The notes under the pieces are model-generated. The model was given only the letters and a program-made list of their open reading frames with translations, had not been told where the DNA came from and searched no databases. A DNA stretch of 64,000 bases from Alphaproteobacteria bacterium (GTDB lineage: Bacteria > Pseudomonadota > Alphaproteobacteria > UBA8366 > Aestuariispiraceae), in the NCBI GenBank assembly GCA_030065235.1, contig JASJDC010000002.1:141001-205000 (forward strand), given 5' to 3'. Both the position numbers and the translations under genes were made by a program. This document shows positions 8,592-17,527 of this stretch, one piece after another; the stretch's first letter is position 1; the number at the start of each line of letters is the position of its first letter.

Positions 8592-10657
8592 TGGCGCAGG
8601 GATCGTATCTGGTCGGCGTCGATGTCGGCGGCACCTTCACCGATGTGTTCTTTCTGAACCAGCAAGACGGGTCCTTCGCGGTCGCCAAAACGTCGTCGAC
8701 GAGGAGCGACCAGTCGCTTGGGATCCGCACCGGCGTCGCCCAGCATATCGACGATTTGAGCGAGATCGGCACGGTCGTGCATGGCACCACGGTCGGCACC
8801 AACGCGCTGCTCGAGCGCAAGGGCGCGCGGATGGGCGTGATCACCACGGCGGGCTTCCGCGATGTGCTGGAAATGCGGCGGCGGGATCGTCCGCAGACCT
8901 GGGGCCTGTGGGGCGGGTTCGAGCCGATCGCCCCGCGCGATCTGCGCTTGGAGGTCCCTGAGCGCGTTCTGGCTGATGGGACGGTGCATATGCCGGTCGA
9001 TCTGGAGGCGGTGGAAGAGGCGGCGCGCACCCTGATCGAACGCGGCGCGGAGTCGGTCTGCCTCTTTTTCATCAACGCTTACGCAAACGCCGCGAACGAG
9101 CGCCTGGCGCAGGACGCGGTGCGCCGGATCTGGCCGAACGATCATGTCACCGCGTCGCATGAAATCCTGCCGGAGATCCGTGAATTCGAACGCGGCTCCA
9201 CCGCCGGCCTGAACGCTTATCTTCAACCGCCGGTCGGCTCTTACCTGAAGAAGCTCGAAGGCGGGCTTCGGGCGGGCGGGCTGGAAGGCGAACTTCTGAT
9301 CGTACAATCCAACGGCGGCGTGATGTCGGTCGATCAGGCCAGACGTTTCCCGGTTCGGACCGCGCTGTCGGGTCCTGCGGCGGGCGTCACGGCCGGCGCC
9401 TATATCGCGGCGGAGGCGGGCTTCCCGAACGTCATCACCTGCGATATGGGCGGCACCAGCTTCGATGTGTCGCTGGTCGCTGACGGTGAGACGGCGTTGG
9501 CGGCGCAGACCAGCATCGACTTCGGCCTCGTCATCCGCACGCCGATGATTGAGATCACGACCATCGGCGCCGGCGGCGGGTCGATCGCCTCGGTCGATCG
9601 CGGCGGCATTCTTCAAGTCGGACCGGAAAGCGCCGGCTCCGATCCCGGCCCGGTCTGTTACGGCCTGGGCAATGACCGGCCGACTGTGACCGACGCCAAC
9701 ACCGTGCTTGGCCGGATCAACGCCGAGAAGCCGATCGGCGGCAAGCTTGACCGTCTGGATGTCGCGGCCGCGAAACGCGCGATTCAGACCCATGTTGGCG
9801 ATCCTTTGGGCTTGGATGCGATGGAAGCGGCGGAGGCGATCATCCGGGTCGCCAACGCCCGGATGGCCGGCGCCATTCGCCTGGTCTCGGTCGAACGCGG
9901 TCACGATCCCAACCGATTTGTCGCCATGCCGTACGGCGGCGGCGGGGCGCTGCATGTCGGCGCGTTGATCAAGGATGTCGGTCTCTCCAAGGCGCTGGTC
10001 CCGCGCTATCCCGGGGTGACCAGCGCGCTTGGCTGCGTCATCGCCGATATGCGGCATGACCGGGTCGAGACGCTGAACGCGCTGCTGGACGATCTGGATA
10101 TCACGGCGTTGGACAAGCGCCTCTCGGCGATCGCGCGCGACGGCGCCGCGTTGCTGCAAAAGGGGAACACCGCGTTCGAAGGGGTCGAGACCCAGTTCGA
10201 GCTGGACATGCTGTATGTCGGGCAGACCCACACGGTGACGGTCCCGCTCGACCTGAAATTCGACGGCGCGACCACGGGCGTGATGCGCGACGGCGTGCGC
10301 GCGGCGTTCGAGCGCGCCTATCAGGCCGCGTTCGGCCGCCTTTTAGAGGGCATTCCGATGCGGGTAATGAATCTACGGGTCGCGGTGATCGGCAAGCGTC
10401 CGAAATTCGATCTGCACCTGTTGGCCCCGCCGGAAGGCGGCGCGCTGGCGGACGCGGTTCAGAGCGAACGCGCGTTGTATGTCGATGGGGAATGGCGGCA
10501 GGCGACAGTCTATGACCGGCTGGCGGCCCCGGTCGGTTCGGTGATTTTCGGTCCTGCGATCCTGGAGCAGGCGGATACGACGATCGTAATTGAGCCTGAC
10601 CTGCAAGGACGGGTCGATCCGTTCGGCAATCTGATCATCGAACGTAAGGCGGCCTGA
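8591..10657 (+). CDS. hyuA: Hydantoinase/oxoprolinase subunit A
   Basis: This 688-residue protein has an ASKHA-type nucleotide-binding fold: GVDVGGTFTDVFFLNQQDG near the N-terminus is the phosphate-1 loop, GTTVGTNALLERKGAR follows, and CDMGGTSFDVSLV is the second phosphate loop. It pairs with the adjacent HyuB to couple ATP hydrolysis to ring opening or carboxylation. Length is normal for bacterial HyuA. Together with the flavoprotein and hydrolase downstream it suggests the operon begins its pathway on a cyclic amide-like compound, but acetophenone-carboxylase-type chemistry on a keto acid remains possible. Confidence 0.93.
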   Translation: MAQGSYLVGVDVGGTFTDVFFLNQQDGSFAVAKTSSTRSDQSLGIRTGVAQHIDDLSEIGTVVHGTTVGTNALLERKGARMGVITTAGFRDVLEMRRRDRPQTWGLWGGFEPIAPRDLRLEVPERVLADGTVHMPVDLEAVEEAARTLIERGAESVCLFFINAYANAANERLAQDAVRRIWPNDHVTASHEILPEIREFERGSTAGLNAYLQPPVGSYLKKLEGGLRAGGLEGELLIVQSNGGVMSVDQARRFPVRTALSGPAAGVTAGAYIAAEAGFPNVITCDMGGTSFDVSLVADGETALAAQTSIDFGLVIRTPMIEITTIGAGGGSIASVDRGGILQVGPESAGSDPGPVCYGLGNDRPTVTDANTVLGRINAEKPIGGKLDRLDVAAAKRAIQTHVGDPLGLDAMEAAEAIIRVANARMAGAIRLVSVERGHDPNRFVAMPYGGGGALHVGALIKDVGLSKALVPRYPGVTSALGCVIADMRHDRVETLNALLDDLDITALDKRLSAIARDGAALLQKGNTAFEGVETQFELDMLYVGQTHTVTVPLDLKFDGATTGVMRDGVRAAFERAYQAAFGRLLEGIPMRVMNLRVAVIGKRPKFDLHLLAPPEGGALADAVQSERALYVDGEWRQATVYDRLAAPVGSVIFGPAILEQADTTIVIEPDLQGRVDPFGNLIIERKAA

Positions 10658-10658
10658 C

Positions 10659-11282
10659 ATGTTGATCCCGGAGAAGACCGCGCTGGTGATCGTCGATCTG
10701 CAGAATGATTTCCTGCATCCAGACGGGGCTTACGCCCGGGCCGGGGTCTCGTCGGCCGAAATTGCGGCTTTGCCGGCCCGGGTCCGCCCGGTGGCCGACG
10801 CGCTGCGCGAAGCCGGCGGCTGGGTCGTCTCGACCCATTTCACCCTCGTGCCGGGCAAGGGCGGCGCGCCTTTCATCTCGCCGCACTTGAAGGAACTGCG
10901 GCCGTTCCTGACCAAGGGCGATTTCGCGCCGGGATCCTTCGGTCAGGATCTGGTGGCGGAATTGAAACCCGCTGATCTGACGGTCGAGAAGGTCGCTTAT
11001 TCCGCCTTCTATATGAGCCGCCTGGAATGGGTGCTGCGGCGCGCCGGGATCGAGCATCTGCTGTTCTGCGGTATCGTCACCAATGGCGGCGTCGCCTCAA
11101 CCGCGCGCGACGCCCATGTCCGGGACTTCCATGTGACTGTGCTCAATAACGGTTGCGCCGCCTTTTCGGAACAGGTCCATCAGGACAACCTGAAGGCGCT
11201 GGCCAGCATCGGCGATCAGATGACCTGCGCCAAGGCGGAAGCCGCGATCCGCGCCGCCGCAGGCACTTCAGATAGCGCATGA
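10659..11282 (+). CDS. Isochorismatase-like hydrolase lacking the catalytic cysteine
   Basis: This 207-residue protein has the isochorismatase-like fold: the aspartate in ALVIVDLQNDFLHPDG and the lysine in EKVAYSAFYMS are the first two members of the usual Asp-Lys-Cys triad. At the third position the sequence reads GIVTNGGVASTARDA, so the nucleophilic cysteine of the amidases (normally TxxCVxxTA) is glycine, as in true isochorismatases such as EntB and PhzD. It is therefore unlikely to be an ordinary nicotinamidase or carbamoylsarcosine amidase. It starts 1 base after hyuA and overlaps the next gene by 4 bases (ATGA). Confidence 0.85.
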   Translation: MLIPEKTALVIVDLQNDFLHPDGAYARAGVSSAEIAALPARVRPVADALREAGGWVVSTHFTLVPGKGGAPFISPHLKELRPFLTKGDFAPGSFGQDLVAELKPADLTVEKVAYSAFYMSRLEWVLRRAGIEHLLFCGIVTNGGVASTARDAHVRDFHVTVLNNGCAAFSEQVHQDNLKALASIGDQMTCAKAEAAIRAAAGTSDSA

Positions 11283-12664
11283 CGCTGTTGGACCCGGCGG
11301 CGGCGGATTTCGCCTTTCACACGCCGATCGCGATCATCGGCGCGGGCGCCTGTGGCCTTGTCGCGGCGTTGTCGGCAAAGGAAGCGGGCGCCGAGATCGT
11401 GGTGTTCGAGCGCGACTCCGCGCCCGCCGGCTCCACCGCCTTGTCGTCCGGCATGATCCCGGCGGCGGGCACACGGTTGCAAGCAGCGGCAGGCGTTGAG
11501 GATAGTGCGGCGCTGTTCGCCGCCGACATCCAGGGCAAGTCCAAGGGAAGGTCCGATCCGGCGGTCCTGGCGGCGGCGACCCAGGCGGCGGGGCCCGCCA
11601 TCGATTGGCTGAACGCCTTCCCCGAAGTCACTTTGGATCTGGTGCAAGGATTTCTCTATCCCGGCCATTCGGTCGCGCGCATGCATGCGCCGCCGGACCG
11701 CACGGGTCGCAGCCTGATGGGCATGCTGGTCAACGCGGCGGCGGCGCGCGGCGTGGATATCGTCACCGATGCTACCGTCTCGGCGCTCTTCGCTGAAGGC
11801 TCGTCGGTGAAAGGGATGCGCATCACGCGCCCCGACGAGACGATCGAGGACATATCCTGTGATGCGCTGATCTTGGCCTGCAACGGCTATGGCGGGAACA
11901 AGTCGATGGTCGCCGAGCATATTCCGGAAATGAAAGATGCGCTCTATTTCGGCCATGCCGGCAATCAGGGCGAGGCCGTGGCTTGGGGCGCGGCCTTGGG
12001 CGGCGAGGCCAAGCATTTGTCGGGTTATCAGGGACACGGCAATGTCGCGCACCCGCATGGCGTGTTGATCACCTGGGCCCTGATGATGGAGGGCGGGATT
12101 CAGGTCAATGCGCGGGGCGCGCGGTTTTCCAATGAACATGCGGGCTATTCCGAACAGGCGGTCGAGGTCCTGGCCCAGCCAGGCGGCGTCGCCTGGGCCG
12201 TCTTTGATGAACGGCTGCTGCGTTTGGGCCGGGAGTTTGACGATTTCGCCCAGGCCGAGGCGCAGGGCGCGCTGCGCAAAGCCGAGACGGTTCCGGCGCT
12301 GGCCCTAGCGATCGGGGTCGATGACGCGGCGCTGACGGCGTCGGTCGCCGAGACGGCGGGCGAGAGTATCGACGCGTTCGGGCGGGACTGGTCTAAGACG
12401 CCGGCTCTGACGGGGCCGTGCTATGCGATCAAGGTCACCGGCGCCCTGTTCCACACCCAGGGCGGGCTGCGGATCGACGAACAGGCGCGGGTGCTGCGCG
12501 CCGGAAGCGAGGCGCCGCTCGGGAATCTCTATGCCGGCGGCGGCGCGGCTTGCGGCCTGAGCGGGCCCGATGTCGACGGGTACTTGTCCGGCAACGGCTT
12601 GCTGACAGCGGTGGCGTTGGGCCGGGTCGCCGGGCGCCATGCGGCGGCGAGCCTCGGCGACTAG
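11279..12664 (+). CDS. FAD-dependent dehydrogenase, fumarate reductase/ketosteroid dehydrogenase type
   Basis: This 461-residue flavoprotein shows the FAD dinucleotide fold at the N-terminus (IIGAGACGLVAALSAKEAGA, then VVFERDSAPAGSTALSSG) and the C-terminal FAD contact LYAGGGAACGLSGPDVDGY. The layout is that of soluble fumarate-reductase-type oxidoreductases that introduce or reduce a C=C bond next to a carbonyl. In this operon it could desaturate a succinate- or succinimide-like compound to give the alkene handled by the aconitase-type enzyme. No signal peptide is seen. Its TAG shares a CTAG quartet with the stop of the convergent aminotransferase gene. Confidence 0.85.
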   Translation: MTLLDPAAADFAFHTPIAIIGAGACGLVAALSAKEAGAEIVVFERDSAPAGSTALSSGMIPAAGTRLQAAAGVEDSAALFAADIQGKSKGRSDPAVLAAATQAAGPAIDWLNAFPEVTLDLVQGFLYPGHSVARMHAPPDRTGRSLMGMLVNAAAARGVDIVTDATVSALFAEGSSVKGMRITRPDETIEDISCDALILACNGYGGNKSMVAEHIPEMKDALYFGHAGNQGEAVAWGAALGGEAKHLSGYQGHGNVAHPHGVLITWALMMEGGIQVNARGARFSNEHAGYSEQAVEVLAQPGGVAWAVFDERLLRLGREFDDFAQAEAQGALRKAETVPALALAIGVDDAALTASVAETAGESIDAFGRDWSKTPALTGPCYAIKVTGALFHTQGGLRIDEQARVLRAGSEAPLGNLYAGGGAACGLSGPDVDGYLSGNGLLTAVALGRVAGRHAAASLGD

Positions 12665-13764
12665 CCCAATAGGCTTTCGATCGCGTCGGCCGCGATCCGC
12701 ATGTCGGTCTCGGTCCCGATACTGATGCGTACGCTCTCCGGCGCGTGATAAGGCGCCATGGGACGGATGAAGACGCCCCGCATCCGGAGCTTGGAAAACA
12801 GATCGCTGGCGTTGATTTTCGCCTCTGGCCCCAGGGTCGCGAAGACGAAATTCGCATGGCTGTCGAGGACCGAAACGCCGGTCAAGCCGCGTAGGCGATG
12901 GGTAAAGGCGTCCCGCGTCTTTTGATTGCACCACCGACGCTCGCCATAGGTCTCACGGTCTCGGATCGCGGCTTCGGCGGCGGCCAGAGAGAGGCTGGCG
13001 ATGGTACCCGGGCGCTGCACGCGCGCCAGCATTTCGACGATGGCGGCGGGCGCATAGGCCCAACCGACCCGCAATCCCGCTAGTCCGTAGATCTTGGAGC
13101 AGGTGCGCAGCATAACGGTGTTGTCGCCTTGATCGACCATCGCCTCGCCGGCCTGATAGACGGGATCGGTCACGTAATCCGAATAGGCGGCGTCGAGGAC
13201 CAGCAGGATATCGCCGCGTAGGGCGGCCCGGAATTCGGCTATCTCCTGAGCCGTCAGTATGACGCCCAAAGGATTGCTGGGATTATCGATAAACACGATC
13301 CGTGTCCGCTCGGTCACCGCGTCCAGCGCCGCTTGCGGATCGAATCCCGGTTTCTTCTCGTTCTTAGCCGCGTCAACGTAGACGGGTTTCGCCCCCGTCG
13401 CCATGGACGCGATGCTGAAATAGAGATAGCCCTGCCGACCGATAATGACCTCATCGCCAGGGCCGCTATAGGCGCGCGCCAAGAGTGCGATCAATTCGCC
13501 GGACCCGGCGGCAGGGACCAACCGGTCGGGGGCGACGCCGGGATGCGTCTCGGCGATTGCCTGTTTCAGCGCCGTTGCCGTCACGTCCGGATACCAATTC
13601 GCATCGGCCTGCGCCTGCGCGACGGCTTCCAGAACCGCATCCGACGGTTGCTCGACATTCTCGTTATTGTTGAGGCGCAATACGCGGCCGACGCCGCCCA
13701 ACCCTGCTTCCCCGATATCGAGGCGCGGGAGGGCGGCGAGATGCGGGATCGGGCGCGGCGTCAT
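12661..13764 (-). CDS. hisC: HisC-like class I/II aminotransferase
   Basis: This 367-residue PLP enzyme has the histidinol-phosphate aminotransferase pattern: LRLNNNENVEQPSDAV near the N-terminus, AAGSGELIALLARAY for the cofactor pocket, IDNPSNPLGV, and the Schiff-base lysine in RTCSKIYGLAGLRVGWA. It is outside any his operon and its start overlaps the preceding PfkB gene's stop (ATGA on the minus strand), so it works with that kinase rather than obviously in histidine synthesis. Aromatic or phosphonate/sulfonate aminotransferases share these motifs, so the substrate is open. Confidence 0.82.
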   Translation of the reverse strand: MTPRPIPHLAALPRLDIGEAGLGGVGRVLRLNNNENVEQPSDAVLEAVAQAQADANWYPDVTATALKQAIAETHPGVAPDRLVPAAGSGELIALLARAYSGPGDEVIIGRQGYLYFSIASMATGAKPVYVDAAKNEKKPGFDPQAALDAVTERTRIVFIDNPSNPLGVILTAQEIAEFRAALRGDILLVLDAAYSDYVTDPVYQAGEAMVDQGDNTVMLRTCSKIYGLAGLRVGWAYAPAAIVEMLARVQRPGTIASLSLAAAEAAIRDRETYGERRWCNQKTRDAFTHRLRGLTGVSVLDSHANFVFATLGPEAKINASDLFSKLRMRGVFIRPMAPYHAPESVRISIGTETDMRIAADAIESLLG

Positions 13765-14882
13765 GCCGGCGCCGGCAGGGCGGCTTTCAAGACGGGTAGA
13801 TCGGCTTCTACTTCTGAGACCCAGCTATCCAGCGCCTCTTCTGTCAACAAACCGGTTTGAGTGTCGATTTCGGAGACGACCGAGGCGGCGTTGACCGCGG
13901 CGCAGCGCAGGGCATGCTCCGGCGGCGCGCCTTGCGCCAGTTTTGCGGCGAGCGTTGAGGTGAACGCGTCGCCGGCACCTGCCGTGCCCTTCACCGCCGC
14001 CTTCAAGGTCGGACAGTAGTAAATATGATCGCCAAAGGCGAGATAAGCGCCCGCCGCGCCGTCCGTCACCAAAACGCCGCGTGCGCCCTGCATCCGCATC
14101 GCCAATACATATTGTAAAAAGGAAATCGATCCGGCGTCGGTATAGAATCCTTTGTCCAGCAAGTGCGGCGGATCGTCCGGCAGGTCCAGATCGATCGCCT
14201 CCGCCCGTTCTGCGGCCGTCGCCAACGTGGCCGCCGGCAGATTGCGCATCAGGGTTTGAGACTCGACCGTGTTCAGGCCCAAGACATCAATCTCGTCGAG
14301 AATCGTCATCAATGTCGAGCCGCGCCGGGTCAATTGCCGGATCCCGGGATTGGCCGCGACGAAGGCGCCGGCGGCCGCCGCCTTCTCGACGACGCGGGGA
14401 TATTGTTCCGAAGACTGATCCGACAGGGTCGAGATATAGACGAGGTCGAAGCCTTCGACCCGCGCCCGGTCGACATCCGCATCAACCAACAAACGGTTCG
14501 CCCCACGCCCTATGAAGATCGTCGCGTTCCGATCGTGCGACGAGATCATCACGGCCGACCCGGTCTCGTCGGTTGTGTCGGTGACCACCGCCCGGCTGTC
14601 GACATATTCGTCATGCAGGCGCTGCATCACCCGTTCGCCGTCGGCGTCGTCGCCGATCTTCACCAGCGTCGCGACATCGACCCCCAAGCGCGCCATCGAG
14701 ACCGCCGCGTTGACGCCCCCGCCGCCGATATGGTGGCTAATGCTCTTGGCGTCGATCTTGCGGCCTTGCTCCATCAATAGGAAGGATGTGGTGGCGTTGT
14801 GCATGGTGATCCGTTCGATATCGCTATCGACCACCACAACGATCGTGTCCGCCATCGCGGAGCCTATGCATATGGCGCGCAT
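13761..14882 (-). CDS. PfkB-family carbohydrate kinase
   Basis: This 373-residue ribokinase-like enzyme phosphorylates a sugar or sugar-like alcohol with ATP. HHIGGGGVNAAVSMARLGVD is the N-terminal PfkB signature and GTAGAGDAFTSTLAAKLAQG contains the catalytic aspartate and anion hole. The reading frame is open far upstream, but I chose the ATG at 14880-14882 (MRAICIGSAMADTIVVVVDS) because family similarity begins there and the extension would run into the transporter gene. The gene lies 44 bases after the TSUP exporter gene and overlaps the aminotransferase gene. The substrate is unknown. Confidence 0.85.
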   Translation of the reverse strand: MRAICIGSAMADTIVVVVDSDIERITMHNATTSFLLMEQGRKIDAKSISHHIGGGGVNAAVSMARLGVDVATLVKIGDDADGERVMQRLHDEYVDSRAVVTDTTDETGSAVMISSHDRNATIFIGRGANRLLVDADVDRARVEGFDLVYISTLSDQSSEQYPRVVEKAAAAGAFVAANPGIRQLTRRGSTLMTILDEIDVLGLNTVESQTLMRNLPAATLATAAERAEAIDLDLPDDPPHLLDKGFYTDAGSISFLQYVLAMRMQGARGVLVTDGAAGAYLAFGDHIYYCPTLKAAVKGTAGAGDAFTSTLAAKLAQGAPPEHALRCAAVNAASVVSEIDTQTGLLTEEALDSWVSEVEADLPVLKAALPAPA

Positions 14883-14926
14883 GCCTATTCGATCCCCTAC
14901 ATTCGGCCCGGACGCAAGGCCGGCTC

Positions 14927-15670
14927 CTATACGATCACCCGGCCGATCAGATACAGGCCTAACAACAAGAGAGCGCTGAAAAACACCTTTCGGAACAAGG
15001 CCTCGTCCAGACGATTCCTCAGCCGCCGTCCCAAATACATCCCCAGGAAGGCGGGCGCCAGCGCCACGACGGATAACAGGCCGATCTCCACCGTCAGCAG
15101 CCCGCGTTGCATCATGGCCGCTGACATGGCTGCAGCCGACACGGTAAAGGCGATGCCCATCGCTTGTATGAATTGGTCTTTCGGCAGCCGCAGCGCCTGC
15201 AGATACAACACGCCCGGCACCACGAAGGAGCCTGTCATGCCGGTCACCACGCCGGTGGTCAGACCGACCGTCGGCGACAGAACCGCCTCGGCCTTGCCGG
15301 GCTCCGGCAGTTGCGGCCGCGCCAGGCTGAACAGCGCGTAGAGCGCCAGCAAGCCGCCCAATATGGCCGACAGAAACAGGGCGTCGGCCGCCGCCAAGAC
15401 ACCGACCCCGATCCAAAGGCCAGCGCAAACGCCGACGAGCAAGGTCGTCAACCGACGCCACAAGGCTGCAAAGGCGCCGCCGGTGACCGCTTGAACCACA
15501 TTGGTGGCGAAGGCCGGCAACAGCATCAGGGCGATGGCGTCCTTCAACCCGATCACCGTCACCATGATCGCCAGGCTGACCGTCGGCATGCCGAGACCGA
15601 TCACGCCCTTTACAGCGCCGGCGCAGAAATAGGCGACCAGAACGACGGCCAGGACCTCGATTTCGACCAT
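14927..15670 (-). CDS. TSUP-family membrane exporter (TauE/SafE type)
   Basis: This 247-residue integral membrane protein has about eight hydrophobic segments and the TauE/SafE pattern GAVKGVIGLGMPTVSLAIMV near the N-terminus and PTVGLTTGVVTGMTGSFVVP in the middle. Such proteins export sulfite, sulfoacetate or related organosulfur anions in characterised cases. I chose the ATG at 15668-15670 because an in-frame start 34 codons earlier gives a charged, non-membrane leader. It heads a minus-strand operon with the PfkB kinase and HisC-like enzyme. A sulfonate-related role is possible but not shown by sequence. Confidence 0.85.
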   Translation of the reverse strand: MVEIEVLAVVLVAYFCAGAVKGVIGLGMPTVSLAIMVTVIGLKDAIALMLLPAFATNVVQAVTGGAFAALWRRLTTLLVGVCAGLWIGVGVLAAADALFLSAILGGLLALYALFSLARPQLPEPGKAEAVLSPTVGLTTGVVTGMTGSFVVPGVLYLQALRLPKDQFIQAMGIAFTVSAAAMSAAMMQRGLLTVEIGLLSVVALAPAFLGMYLGRRLRNRLDEALFRKVFFSALLLLGLYLIGRVIV

Positions 15671-15820
15671 GCTTGGACCTTGCCGCGTCCGCCGACCCGG
15701 CGCAAGCGAAGGCCGGCTTGGGCGCCGCGCGGATGGGAGAGCGTTAGCGCTTTGAAATTGCGGCGGAATCAAACTAGGTTGATCATTGGTCTAGGGGAAA
15801 CAAGTTGGTCGCTTCCTAAA

Positions 15821-16573
15821 ATGGGTGGATCAGGACGAGCGGGTCCGGACGCTGGCGCGTCATGGGCGCGGCTGAACGGGTGGCGCGCTGTCGCTGCGGC
15901 GTTGGGCCCGTGCGCTGTCATCCTTTCGCTTCAGGTCGGGGCCCAAGTCAGGGCCCAATCTTTGGCCCAGGCGCCGGACCCCGCGATCCCCGGCGAGGCC
16001 TACATCCAGTCGCTCTATGGCCCAAAGGCGCGCGCCGGCGACGTTCAGGCGCAGTATCTTCTGGGTTACGCCTACGAGAACGGGCTGGGCGTCGGCGTTG
16101 ATACGGCGGTGGCTGCGGGCTGGTACGTGCGTGCGGCCGAGGCGCGGCACGCGCCGTCGCAATTCCGTTTGGCGGTCTTGCTGCAAACCGGGATCGGCGT
16201 CGAACGCGATTTGCCGCGCGCGGCGGATTTGTATCGGCGCGCGGCTGCGGGCGGCGTGATCGAAGCGCAGTTCAATCTGGCGCAGATGACGGAACTGGGA
16301 CTCGGCGTCGAGGCCGCCCCGTGGGTGGCGGCGGAAATGTATGAGGTGGCGGCCGAGGCCGGCATGCCGGAAGCGATGCGCGCTCTGGGTAACTTGCTGG
16401 CGCGCGGCTTCGTCGGCGAGGCAGGGCGAGAGGCGTCCGATCCGGTGATGGCGTATATCTGGCTTACGCGCGCTGTCGCGGCGGGCGACGCAGATTCTCG
16501 GCGTCTGGCCGATCTGGTTTGGCGCGATATGACCGAAGCGCAGCGGTCCGAGGCCCGACGACTCACCTCCTAG
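15821..16573 (+). CDS. Secreted Sel1-repeat protein
   Basis: This 250-residue protein has a hydrophobic N-terminal segment (AVAAALGPCAVILSLQVGAQ), probably a signal peptide or anchor. It is followed by five or so Sel1-like repeats of about 36 residues, for example AQYLLGYAYENGLGVGVD, SQFRLAVLLQTGIGVERD and AQFNLAQMTELGLGVEA. Sel1 repeats form alpha-helical solenoids that scaffold protein complexes, often in the periplasm. I chose the ATG at 15821 because translation upstream is antisense to the TSUP gene. Neighbours give no functional hint. Confidence 0.8.
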   Translation: MGGSGRAGPDAGASWARLNGWRAVAAALGPCAVILSLQVGAQVRAQSLAQAPDPAIPGEAYIQSLYGPKARAGDVQAQYLLGYAYENGLGVGVDTAVAAGWYVRAAEARHAPSQFRLAVLLQTGIGVERDLPRAADLYRRAAAGGVIEAQFNLAQMTELGLGVEAAPWVAAEMYEVAAEAGMPEAMRALGNLLARGFVGEAGREASDPVMAYIWLTRAVAAGDADSRRLADLVWRDMTEAQRSEARRLTS

Positions 16574-16726
16574 TAGGACTGAGAAAAACGGCGAGACGGT
16601 TCCCAACCGGGTCATGCGCCTTATCTGTTGCTATGTCGTCGCGATGATAAGAACCGTCGCGAAAACAAGGGCGTCAGTGTCCCACCTGGCGGATAGGACA
16701 AGACGGGGTGGAAACGTATGGCGCAT

Positions 16727-16764
16727 GCGCCCGTCACTGGCTGAGCCGGCTGCGGGCGCGTTTT
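16727..16764 (+). promoter_or_regulatory. Two-part stem-loop with T-run in the leader of the corrinoid-protein gene
   Basis: GCGCCCG at 16727-16733 pairs with CGGGCGC at 16753-16759. An inner stem CTGGC/GCCGG (16737-16741 with 16745-16749) extends it, and the right arm is followed by GTTTT. It ends 17 bases before the ATG of the corrinoid-protein gene, so it could act as an attenuator or affect translation. I could not match it to a known riboswitch class. The 207-base region from 16574 shows nothing else I recognise. Confidence 0.35.
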
Positions 16765-16780
16765 CAGGGATCCGATAACC

Positions 16781-17488
<708 letters not shown>

Positions 17489-17527
17489 GCGGCCTCTCCC
17501 TGCATTCCTGAGTGGGAAGGCCGCGCT

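Noticed and set aside
8558..10231. Open minus-strand frame of 557 codons opposite hyuA (similar long frames opposite 56682-58346 and 61904-63460)
   Set aside because: They lie antisense to well-supported genes, have arginine/histidine/glycine-rich compositions typical of GC-rich shadow frames, and show no recognisable motifs.
14883..15461. In-frame N-terminal extension of the PfkB kinase gene back to 15461
   Set aside because: The extension reads through the transporter gene in another frame and is not family-like; the ATG at 14880-14882 gives a normal PfkB start.
16574..16780. Cobalamin riboswitch upstream of the corrinoid-protein gene
   Set aside because: The leader has a hairpin, but I could not find the conserved B12-box or the core sequences of the class.
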